Of a DNA stretch of 6,636 bases, positions 1 to 6,636 are shown one piece after another (within the stretch, counting starts at the first letter, position 1; every line of letters begins with the position of its first letter). A program made the translations under genes and the position numbers. This DNA is from Pseudomonadota bacterium (GTDB lineage: Bacteria > Pseudomonadota > Gammaproteobacteria > Burkholderiales > Rhodocyclaceae), in contig JAUPVD010000442.1 in the NCBI GenBank assembly GCA_030917225.1, positions 1 to 6,636 on the forward strand, written 5' to 3'. The notes under the pieces are model-generated. The model searched no databases, was not told where the DNA came from, and worked only from the letters and a program-made list of their open reading frames with translations.

Positions 1-405
1 TTCCTCTACGGTTTTGCCACGGAGGCCGAACGCTTTGCCTTTCGCCAGCTGGTGAAGATTTCGGGTGTCGGGGCGCGTACCGCGCTGTCGGTACTCTCCG
101 GCCTGTCGGTCGCCGACCTGGCCCATGCCGTGGCCATGCAGGAAGCCGGACGCCTGACCAAGGTGCCGGGCATCGGCAAGAAGACGGCAGAACGGCTGTT
201 GCTCGAACTCAAGGGCAAGCTGGCTGATGCCGTTCCCAGTACAGCCCACGCGCAGCCCACGGACAGCCGCAATGACATCCTCAACGCCCTGCTGGCACTA
301 GGCTATAACGAGCGCGAGGCGCAGGCAGCAATGAAACCTCTGGCGGCCGACATCGGCACGTCTGACGGCATCCGCCAGGCGCTGAAATCACTGTCGAAGG
401 CCTGA
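1..405 (+). CDS. ruvA: Holliday junction branch-migration subunit RuvA (5' truncated by window)
   Basis: RuvA is the DNA-binding tetramer that clamps a Holliday junction and recruits the RuvB motor for branch migration during recombination and repair. The reading frame is open from the first base, so the gene starts upstream. The 134 visible residues compare with about 190-205 in the family, so the N-terminal OB-fold is mostly missing. The fragment opens with [11 protein letters not shown], the family's conserved end of domain I. Two helix-hairpin-helix motifs follow: KISGVGART at about 19-27 and [12 protein letters not shown] at about 55-66, the second being the RuvA hallmark. A flexible linker spans about 76-90. 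The C-terminal three-helix domain that contacts RuvB ([17 protein letters not shown]) covers about 91-134. It ends at TGA 403-405, 9 nt before the next start, so the genes are probably co-transcribed. The family call is secure. Confidence 0.96.
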   Translation, partial: FLYGFATEAERFAFRQLVKISGVGARTALSVLSGLSVADLAHAVAMQEAGRLTKVPGIGKKTAERLLLELKGKLADAVPSTAHAQPTDSRNDILNALLALGYNEREAQAAMKPLAADIGTSDGIRQALKSLSKA

Positions 406-414
406 GAAAACACG

Positions 415-1481
415 ATGCAACAGCGTCACACGCAATACGCCCAGTTCGCCATCGTCGCTGCACTCCTTGTCGGTTGCATCGCAGTACTGCTGCCCTTCGT
501 CGGTACGCTGCTCTTCGCCATCGTCATCTGCGTCACCTCCTGGCCGCTCTACGCGCGCCTGCTGGCGGCGATGCGCAGCCGGCACAACCTGGCTGCGCTG
601 GTCATGTCGCTGTCGCTGGTGCTATTGCTGCTGATCCCGATGGGCCTGCTTGCCGGCAGCCTGAGCGGTGGCCTCGAAATCATCAGCCGCCATTTCCGGC
701 CGCTGATCGAGAACGGACTGCCTGCCGAGCCGCCTGCCTGGCTGGCCAACCTGCCGTTGGTCGGTCGCGAGATCGCCAGCTACTGGCATCAACTGGCCGA
801 TAGCCGCGAGGAACTGAACAAGGTGTTGCGCCAGCTGTTCGACCCGGCCCGCAAGGTGGCGCTGACTACCGTTACCATCTTCGCCCAGGGCTTGCTGCAG
901 CTGCTGCTGGTGACCTTCTTCTCTTTCTTCATTTTCCGTGACGCGCACATCTACGGCGGCGCCCTGCTCACCGCCGCACGCAAGCTGGGCGGCACACTCG
1001 GCGAACGGATGCTGAAACTGGCACGCGGCACCATTACCGGCGTCATGGTCGGCATCGTCGGTACGGCCGCAGCGCAGGCGGTGGTCGGCATGATCGGCTA
1101 CCTGATTGCCGGTGTTCCCGCCGTGCTGATGCTGACCTTCGCCACCTTCATCTTCGCCATGGTGCCGGTGATCGGCCCGACGCTGATCTGGGGCGGCGCG
1201 GCGCTCTGGCTTTATGAACAAGGCCAGACCGGCTGGGCCATCTTCATGCTGCTCTGGGGCATGCTCGGCATCAGCAGCGTGGACAACTTCGTCAAGCCGG
1301 TGCTGATCTCGCGCACCGCTGCGCAGCCGCTGCTGTTGATCGTCGTCGGCGTCTTTGGTGGCGTGCTAGTCTTCGGCTTCATCGGCCTGTTCCTTGGCCC
1401 GACGCTGCTGGCACTCGGTCAGGCACTGATCCGCGAATGGATGGTGGACAAGGGCTCCGACCTGCATCCTTCTGAACAAGC

Positions 1482-1485
<4 letters not shown>
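415..1485 (+). CDS. AI-2E/PerM-family multi-pass membrane protein (putative transporter)
   Basis: This 356-residue protein belongs to the PerM / AI-2E (TqsA-like) family of inner-membrane proteins. Members have been linked to autoinducer-2 export or to Na+/H+ antiport, but most have no known substrate. Hydrophobic segments lie at about 11-30, 31-48, 59-81, 150-174, 206-231, 234-264, 271-288 and 304-335, with a soluble amphipathic region at about 85-148, the family layout. Family motifs visible are PVIGP at 251-255, [11 protein letters not shown] at 289-299, and the glycine-rich end with [20 protein letters not shown] at 315-334. The start is ATG 415, 9 nt after ruvA, with a weak GAG at 404-406 as possible ribosome site. 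Its stop overlaps the ruvB start in ATGA, which suggests translational coupling. Its place between ruvA and ruvB does not reveal a function. The family call is firm; the substrate is unknown. Confidence 0.9.
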
Positions 1486-2518
<1,033 letters not shown>

Positions 2519-2525
<7 letters not shown>

Positions 2526-2539
2526 GGGTTAAGGGTTAG
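2519..2539 (+). repeat. Three tandem GGGTTAR heptamers across the ruvB stop codon
   Basis: GGGTTA occurs at 2519-2524, 2526-2531 and 2533-2538 with an exact 7-nt period, each followed by G or A. The first copy contains the last ruvB bases and its TAG stop. The array is short and could be a slippage-prone microsatellite remnant. No function can be read from it. A separate direct repeat, GCGGCGC, follows at 2539-2545 and 2555-2561. Confidence 0.7.
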
Positions 2540-2562
2540 CGGCGCTTAATGAAGGCGGCGCA

Positions 2563-2611
2563 CCGGAATTTTGTCACGACCGATGTTGCATTTCGCAACG
2601 ATTCCGGGAAG
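2563..2611 (+). promoter_or_regulatory. Candidate regulatory region before the sensor kinase: palindrome, inverted repeat, ribosome site
   Basis: The 97-nt gap between ruvB and the kinase holds several ordered elements. TTGTCA at 2571-2576 matches a sigma-70 -35 box at five of six positions, but no good -10 box lies at the right distance. A palindrome, GTTGC-ATTTC-GCAAC, occupies 2585-2599, where that -10 would fall, and looks like a dimeric-regulator operator. A 7-bp inverted repeat, CCGGAAT (2563-2569) and ATTCCGG (2601-2607), surrounds it. The second arm runs into the probable ribosome-binding site GGGAAG (2606-2611), 11 nt before ATG 2623. The repeats are directly visible. Their role as operator or RNA structure is inference, with autoregulation by the downstream response regulator as the obvious candidate. 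Confidence 0.4.
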
Positions 2612-2622
2612 AATAGCGCCCC

Positions 2623-4056
2623 ATGCCCAAGCTTCAATCCCTGCACGCAAAAATCCTCCTTGGCTACTGCCTCGTCGGCCTGCTCTTCGTTGCCCTCGTC
2701 GTCAGTTCGCTGATCAACTTCCGCCGGCTTGAAACCAAGATCGCGGAGCAGCAGCACGTCGCCGATTTCCACGACGAAGTCCGCTATGCACGGCGCATGG
2801 AGAAAAATTACCTGCTCTATCGCAAGAACGGCGATCTGGCGGAAGCCATCGAGCGCGCCAACAACGCCGTCGGCCTGATCAAGCTGTTGCCGCCACAGCT
2901 CTCGGACACTGAAGTGCAGGCCGACGCCAACGAGATGCTCGAACGCTACCGCGAGCTGCTCATCGAGATGGCCAACGCCGACCGGCACGGCAAAGTGTCG
3001 GCAGAGGTGATGGATGAGTTGCTGATCACCGGATCGCGCATGCTCTCGCTTGGTGAAAAGCTCGATGCCGAAGCGCTGGACCTGCTCTCCGAAGCCGTGC
3101 AGACCCATCACCGCAACCTGCGCTGGACCATCCTCGCCGCCATCGCACTGGCCCTGGCCGCCGGCGTGCTGGTCACCCGCAGCGTGGTCAAGCCGCTGCG
3201 CACCATCGAAACCAGCCTCTCGCGCGTGGCCACCGGCGAAACCGGCCGGCTCGACCATACTTCCAGCGATATTGAGGTGGGCTCCCTGACCGACGCCATC
3301 AACCGGACGCTGACCGAACTTGGCGAGCGCCAGAAGGCGATCACCCGTTCTTCGCGGCTGGTGGCGCTGGGTACCATGCTATCAGGCGTGGCCCACGAAC
3401 TGAACAACCCCTTGTCGAATATTTCCACTTCCTGCCAGATTCTGCTGGAGGAGCAGGACGACATGCCGCCGGACATCCGCCATGACCTGCTGACCCAGAT
3501 CGACGGCGAAGTCCTGCGCGCGCAGCGCATCGTCAGCACCCTGCTCGACTTCGCCCGCGAGCGTCAATACGAGCGGGTTCAGACGCCACTGCGGCAGCTT
3601 GTCGAAGAGGTGCTGCAACTGACCCGCAGCCTGACGCCCCCTGACGCGATCATCCTCGATGATGTTCCGGAAGTGCTGCAGATCGATGTCGACCGCCAGC
3701 GCTTCCAGCAGGTACTCATCAACCTGCTGCAGAACGCCGCCGGCGTCATCGGCAGCGGCGGGCAGATCCGCATTTCCGCACGCCGCGAGCTTCGCCCCGA
3801 GGGCGAAGGCACCATCATTGCGGTCGAGGATAACGGCCCGGGCATTGCCCCCGAAAATCTGCCGCGCATCTTCGACCCGTTTTTCTCGACCAAGCCGGTA
3901 GGCAAAGGCACCGGACTCGGCCTCTTCATCGTGCATGAGATCGTCGGCCAGCATGGCGGCACGGTTTCCGTCGAATCGGAACCGGGCCAGGGCTGCCGTT
4001 TCAGCGTGCACATTCCCGATAGCAACTCTGGCAAAAATACGGAGACCCCGACATGA
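2623..4056 (+). CDS. Membrane-bound sensor histidine kinase (NtrB/ZraS-like catalytic core)
   Basis: This 477-residue sensor kinase should autophosphorylate on His and pass the phosphate to the regulator encoded next. One membrane segment lies at about 11-30. A mostly helical extracytoplasmic domain follows at about 31-166 (RRMEKNYLLYRKNG at 57-70 recalls four-helix-bundle sensors of chemoreceptor type). A second membrane segment is at about 168-186, then a HAMP-like linker from about 187 to 238. The dimerisation/phosphoacceptor motif VAHELNNPLSN at 256-266 puts the phosphorylated residue at His258. The ATP-binding domain shows the N box NLLQNA (367-372), G1 DNGPGI (403-408), F box DPFFSTK (418-424) and G2 GKGTGLGL (427-434). 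All catalytic boxes look intact. Unlike true NtrB it has two membrane segments and no evident PAS domain. Its ligand is unknown. It overlaps the regulator gene by ATGA, so the two are surely partners. Confidence 0.93.
   Translation: MPKLQSLHAKILLGYCLVGLLFVALVVSSLINFRRLETKIAEQQHVADFHDEVRYARRMEKNYLLYRKNGDLAEAIERANNAVGLIKLLPPQLSDTEVQADANEMLERYRELLIEMANADRHGKVSAEVMDELLITGSRMLSLGEKLDAEALDLLSEAVQTHHRNLRWTILAAIALALAAGVLVTRSVVKPLRTIETSLSRVATGETGRLDHTSSDIEVGSLTDAINRTLTELGERQKAITRSSRLVALGTMLSGVAHELNNPLSNISTSCQILLEEQDDMPPDIRHDLLTQIDGEVLRAQRIVSTLLDFARERQYERVQTPLRQLVEEVLQLTRSLTPPDAIILDDVPEVLQIDVDRQRFQQVLINLLQNAAGVIGSGGQIRISARRELRPEGEGTIIAVEDNGPGIAPENLPRIFDPFFSTKPVGKGTGLGLFIVHEIVGQHGGTVSVESEPGQGCRFSVHIPDSNSGKNTETPT
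4041..4044 (+). promoter_or_regulatory. Ribosome-binding site of the response regulator
   Basis: GGAG lies 8 nt before ATG 4053, inside the 3' end of the kinase gene. It supports this start over any internal one and suggests the regulator can be translated on its own as well as by coupling. Confidence 0.65.
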
Positions 4057-5375
4057 AACAAGGACGCATCCTGGTCGTAGACGACGAGGAAATCGCCCGC
4101 CGCAACCTTTCGCATGTGCTCGAACGTGAAGGTTATGAGGTCGATTGCGCACAGGACGGCGCCGGCGCGCTGGCCCTGCTGGCCGAAAAACCCTACCAGT
4201 TGCTGTTGACCGATCTGCGCATGCCCGGCATTGACGGTCTTGAGCTGCTACGGCAGACGAAAAGCCGCTGGCCGGATACCGAAGTGGTAATGATCACCGC
4301 CCACGCCAATGCCAGCTCGGCGGTTGAAGCAATGTCCAGCGGCGCGTTCTACTACGTCGAAAAGCCGTTCCGCCTGCCGGATGTGCGCAAGATCGTCGGC
4401 GAAGCCACCCAGAAGGCGGCACTCAAGCGCGAAAATGCCTCGCTCAAGGCGGCGCTTGATCAAGCCACGGCGGCGCCAAAGATCATTTCCAGCAACCCGG
4501 AAATGCTGGCGGTTCTTGGCACCGCAGAAGGCATTGCCAGCACCGATTGCTGCGCCCTGATCATCGGCGAAACCGGTACCGGTCGCCAGGCGCTGGCCCG
4601 TCACATTCATGAGAAAAGCGGGCGTAGCGGTGATTTCATCGTCGTCAGTTGCAGCGGTCAAAGCGAAGAAGCTCTGTCCATCGCGCTGTTCGGACAAAAC
4701 GAGCAGACCGGCGCCGTCGATGCTGCCGCCTTGGGCACGCTCTTTCTGGACGAGATCGCGGCAACACCGACCACCGTGCAACTCCGGCTGATGCGCCTCC
4801 TGCAAGATGGCGAATACTCACGCACCGGCAGCAGCGAAACGTTGAAAGGGAAGTCGCGGGTAATCGCCGCCACCGATCAGGATCTCGCTGCGCTCGCTGA
4901 AGAGGGGCAGTTCCGCAAGGACCTCTATTTCCGCCTGGCCGTCGTCACCTTCTCCCTGCCGCCACTGCGCAAGCGCCGTGGCGACATCCCGCTGCTGGCC
5001 ATGCATTTTCTCGGCCGCGCGGCACAGCGCACGGGGAAATCGGTTTCCGAAATTGCCCCGGAAGCTTTTGACAGGCTGCTGGCCTACGGCTTCCCCGGCA
5101 ACCTGCGCGAGCTGGAAAACATCATCGAGCGGGGTGTCGCGCTGGCCCCGGGCAATGCCCTGACAGCCGACCTGCTGCCGGAAACACTGATCAATCCCGA
5201 AGCCGCCCCCGCTGGCGCTGCCGGATCGATCAAGACGCTGGAAGAACTCGAGCGGGAACATATCCTGAAAGCGCTTGAGCACACCGGCGGCAACCGTGCG
5301 CTGGCCGCGCAACTGCTCGGCATCGATCGCGTTTCGCTCTGGCGAAAGCTTCGCAGATACAACGAAGAAAGCTGA
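4053..5375 (+). CDS. NtrC-family response regulator with degenerate AAA+ domain
   Basis: This 440-residue regulator has the NtrC layout: receiver, AAA+ domain, Fis-type DNA-binding domain. The receiver (about 4-118) has acidic residues D10/D11, phosphoacceptor D54 (LLTDLRMPG), T82 and K104 (EKPF), all intact. A probable coiled-coil linker runs at about 112-138. The AAA+ domain (about 144-378) keeps Walker B TLFLDEI (229-235), sensor 1 VIAATDQDL (270-278), FRKDLYFRL (287-295) and sensor 2 GNLRELEN (349-356). Its Walker A, however, reads GETGTGRQ (172-179), with Arg178 in place of the ATP-binding Lys. The sigma-54 contact loop GAFTGA is absent: LFG is followed by QNEQTGA (215-221), and the stretch to Walker B is about 10 residues shorter than usual. 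The C-terminal helix-turn-helix (GNRALAAQLLGIDRVSLWRK, 413-432) looks functional. It is likely phosphorylated by the upstream kinase and binds DNA, but probably does not activate sigma-54 polymerase. Target genes are unknown. Confidence 0.93.
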   Translation: MKQGRILVVDDEEIARRNLSHVLEREGYEVDCAQDGAGALALLAEKPYQLLLTDLRMPGIDGLELLRQTKSRWPDTEVVMITAHANASSAVEAMSSGAFYYVEKPFRLPDVRKIVGEATQKAALKRENASLKAALDQATAAPKIISSNPEMLAVLGTAEGIASTDCCALIIGETGTGRQALARHIHEKSGRSGDFIVVSCSGQSEEALSIALFGQNEQTGAVDAAALGTLFLDEIAATPTTVQLRLMRLLQDGEYSRTGSSETLKGKSRVIAATDQDLAALAEEGQFRKDLYFRLAVVTFSLPPLRKRRGDIPLLAMHFLGRAAQRTGKSVSEIAPEAFDRLLAYGFPGNLRELENIIERGVALAPGNALTADLLPETLINPEAAPAGAAGSIKTLEELEREHILKALEHTGGNRALAAQLLGIDRVSLWRKLRRYNEES

Positions 5376-5426
5376 AATAACAAACTGTTACAAACGAACA
5401 CTCAACCATTAGGTTAAAATTTGCCA
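5376..5426 (+). promoter_or_regulatory. AT-rich intergenic region, probable promoter of ybgC-tolQR
   Basis: These 51 bases are about 31% GC, far below the flanking genes, which is typical of a promoter. TAAAAT at 5415-5420 matches the sigma-70 -10 box at five of six positions. No strong -35 box lies 16-18 nt upstream; the nearest resemblance, GTTACA at 5387-5392, is 22 nt away. An imperfect inverted repeat, TGTT-N7-AACA (5386-5400), lies upstream and could be a regulator site. No hairpin terminator for the response-regulator gene is visible, so some read-through into the tol genes is possible. The promoter assignment is inference from composition and one box. Confidence 0.45.
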
Positions 5427-5870
5427 ATGAAGCACGAACAGAAACCGAACGCCTTCACGATTCCGGTTCGCATCTACTATGCGGAAACGGATGCTGGTGG
5501 CGTCGTTTACCACTCGAAATACCTCGATCTCTTCGAACGTTGCCGCACCGAATGGCTGCGCCAGCTCGGCCACGAGCAGCGCGACCTGATCCGCGACCAC
5601 AATCTGGTTTTCGTGGTGCGCAACATCAACATCGACTACCTGAAGCCGGGCCGCCTCGACGACCTGCTGCACATCGGGCTTGAGGTGCAGAAGCTCGGCC
5701 GCAGCCAGATCATCTTCGGCCAGCACGTCCGCCGCGAGAACCCGGAAGTCGAAGGCGGCTGGGAAGAGTTGGCCACGGCCGTCGTCCAGATCGTCTGCGT
5801 CAACTTCGAAAAGATGAAATCCGCCCCTATCCCCGACTGGCTGCGCGCCAAGCTGGAGTCCCTGCAATGA
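5427..5870 (+). CDS. ybgC: Tol-Pal-associated acyl-CoA thioesterase YbgC
   Basis: YbgC is a hotdog-fold acyl-CoA thioesterase regularly encoded as the first gene of the tol-pal operon and linked to phospholipid metabolism at the inner membrane. From ATG 5427 it has 147 residues, close to the roughly 134-150 of the family. The signature [28 protein letters not shown] is visible as [14 protein letters not shown] at 16-29, including the catalytic Asp22 and conserved His29, followed by [14 protein letters not shown]. Further family pieces are [18 protein letters not shown] near the middle and [14 protein letters not shown] near the end. A TTG at 5421 in the same frame would add only two residues. 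ATG is preferred, but its ribosome site is poor (AGG at 5411-5413, 13 nt away). It overlaps tolQ by ATGA. The family assignment is secure. Confidence 0.95.
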   Translation: MKHEQKPNAFTIPVRIYYAETDAGGVVYHSKYLDLFERCRTEWLRQLGHEQRDLIRDHNLVFVVRNINIDYLKPGRLDDLLHIGLEVQKLGRSQIIFGQHVRRENPEVEGGWEELATAVVQIVCVNFEKMKSAPIPDWLRAKLESLQ

Positions 5871-6544
5871 ACGTATCGCAAGATCTGTCGATCCTCCACC
5901 TGATCCTCAACGCCAGTGCCGTCGTCCAGGCGGTCATGCTGCTCCTGGCCGGTGTTTCCTTCATGAGTTGGTACTACATCTTCCGCAAGCTGTTCGCCGT
6001 CAAGCAGCAGCGCGCCAAGACCGAGCAGTTCGAACGCGATTTCTGGTCCGGTGGCGACCTGAATTCGATGTTCAACAGCGCGGTGAACGACCGCCACCAC
6101 GCCGGCAGCATGGAACGCATCTTTGAGGCCGGCTTCCGCGAATTCACCAAGCTGCGCGGCCAGAAGAACCTTGATTCCAAGGATGTCGTCGACGGCTCTC
6201 GCCGCGCCATGCGCGCCACCTACCAGCGCGAACTCGACGAGCTTGAATCGCACCTGGCCTTCCTCGCTTCGGTCGGTTCGGTCTCGCCATACATCGGCCT
6301 GTTCGGCACGGTGTGGGGCATCATGCACGCCTTCCGCGGCCTTTCGAACGTCGGTCAGGCAACGCTGGCCGCCGTTGCGCCGGGCATCGCCGAAGCACTG
6401 GTGGCCACTGCCATCGGCCTGTTTGCGGCCATTCCGGCGGTGCTCGCCTACAACCGCTTCGCCCATGACATCGACCGCCTGGCGACGCGCTTCGAGTCGT
6501 TCATGGAAGAGTTTTCCAACATCCTGCAGCGGCAGATGAGATAA
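5867..6544 (+). CDS. tolQ: Tol-Pal system proton-channel subunit TolQ
   Basis: TolQ forms, with TolR, the inner-membrane proton channel that energises TolA and so drives outer-membrane constriction at division. The 225 residues match the family (about 225-230). Membrane segments are at about 15-38, 132-156 and 170-194, with a large cytoplasmic loop between the first two ([15 protein letters not shown] at 82-96). The second carries [19 protein letters not shown] (138-156) and the third [20 protein letters not shown] (171-190). Thr148 and Thr181 correspond to the channel threonines T145 and T178 of E. coli TolQ. A good ribosome site, GGAG at 5855-5858, stands 8 nt before ATG 5867. The start overlaps the ybgC stop, and tolR follows after 3 nt, so the three genes form one operon. 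TolQ is distinguished from ExbB by this context. Confidence 0.97.
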   Translation: MNVSQDLSILHLILNASAVVQAVMLLLAGVSFMSWYYIFRKLFAVKQQRAKTEQFERDFWSGGDLNSMFNSAVNDRHHAGSMERIFEAGFREFTKLRGQKNLDSKDVVDGSRRAMRATYQRELDELESHLAFLASVGSVSPYIGLFGTVWGIMHAFRGLSNVGQATLAAVAPGIAEALVATAIGLFAAIPAVLAYNRFAHDIDRLATRFESFMEEFSNILQRQMR

Positions 6545-6547
6545 GCG

Positions 6548-6636
6548 ATGCGCCCGCGCCGCCTGAAAAACGAAATCAACGTCGTTCCGTACATCGACGT
6601 CATGCTCGTGCTGCTGGTCATCTTCATGGTGGCCGC
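6548..6636 (+). CDS. tolR: Tol-Pal system protein TolR (3' truncated by window)
   Basis: TolR is the ExbD-like partner of TolQ: one membrane anchor and a periplasmic domain. Only the first 29 residues are inside the window, starting at ATG 6548 with GAG at 6538-6540 as ribosome site, and the frame is open at the edge. A basic N-terminus (MRPRRLKNE) precedes INVVPYIDVMLVLLVIFMVA. Asp17 matches the essential proton-carrying Asp23 of E. coli TolR. The gene lies 3 nt after tolQ, as expected. tolA, tolB and pal probably follow outside the window. Confidence 0.95.
   Translation, partial: MRPRRLKNEINVVPYIDVMLVLLVIFMVA

Noticed and set aside
2539..2561. Possible terminator after ruvB in the GC-rich GCGGCGC stretch
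   Set aside because: GCGGCGC is repeated directly, not inverted, and no T-run follows, so no intrinsic terminator can be supported.
2571..2591. Possible sigma-54 promoter (TGTCACG ... TTGCA) before the kinase
   Set aside because: The second G of the -24 GG is missing, and the gap between CACG and TTGC is 7 nt instead of 4, so the -24/-12 spacing is wrong.
2536..3258. 240-codon minus-strand frame covering the kinase start and the upstream gap
   Set aside because: No recognisable domain or clear ribosome site. It overlaps the sensor domain of the kinase, which has clear coding signal on the + strand.
3382..4152. 256-codon minus-strand frame across the kinase catalytic domain and the regulator start
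   Set aside because: It is antisense to intact H, N, G1 and G2 boxes, and its translation is low-complexity with no family resemblance.
4053..5375. Naming the regulator ntrC, zraR or glrR
   Set aside because: The catalytic and sigma-54 motifs diverge, and the partner kinase lacks the NtrB PAS layout. A specific gene name would overstate what is seen.
5636..6466. 276-codon minus-strand frame across ybgC and tolQ
   Set aside because: Both + strand genes are well recognised and full length. The minus frame is a by-product of their codon bias.

Overview
This window comes from a Gram-negative proteobacterial chromosome. Base composition is high in GC (roughly 60% or more by eye), genes are tightly packed, and all of them lie on the + strand. 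Protein style and gene order (ruvA ... ruvB ... ybgC-tolQ-tolR) fit a betaproteobacterium, possibly Rhodocyclales (Dechloromonas/Azonexus-like). The lineage is inference from pattern, not from a search. No mobile element, tRNA, rRNA or CRISPR array was seen.

Layout: (1) 1-405, the 3' two-thirds of ruvA, cut by the window edge. (2) 415-1485, an AI-2E/PerM-family multi-pass membrane protein. (3) 1482-2525, ruvB, overlapping the previous gene by 4 nt. (4) 2526-2622, a 97-nt gap. It begins with heptamer GGGTTAR repeats that run out of the ruvB stop, and it carries a GTTGC-N5-GCAAC palindrome plus a 7-bp inverted repeat just before the next gene. (5) 2623-4056, a membrane-bound sensor histidine kinase. 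(6) 4053-5375, its NtrC-type response regulator, again with an ATGA overlap. (7) 5376-5426, a short AT-rich gap that probably holds the promoter of the tol operon. (8) 5427-5870, ybgC; 5867-6544, tolQ; and from 6548, the start of tolR, cut by the window edge.

Three functional blocks are present: Holliday-junction branch migration (RuvA, RuvB), a two-component signalling pair, and the Tol envelope-constriction machine with its usual YbgC thioesterase. In Pseudomonas and related proteobacteria ruvCAB lies directly beside ybgC-tolQRAB-pal. Here that conserved neighbourhood is interrupted by the PerM-like gene inside ruvAB and by the two-component pair between ruvB and ybgC.

The most noteworthy observation is the response regulator. 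Its receiver domain and Fis-type DNA-binding domain look intact, but its central AAA+ domain has Arg where the Walker A Lys should be, has lost a recognisable GAFTGA loop, and is shortened around that loop. It is therefore probably not a conventional sigma-54 activator, and may act like the GAFTGA-less NtrC relatives that work at sigma-70 promoters or repress. What this kinase-regulator pair senses and controls cannot be read from the window.
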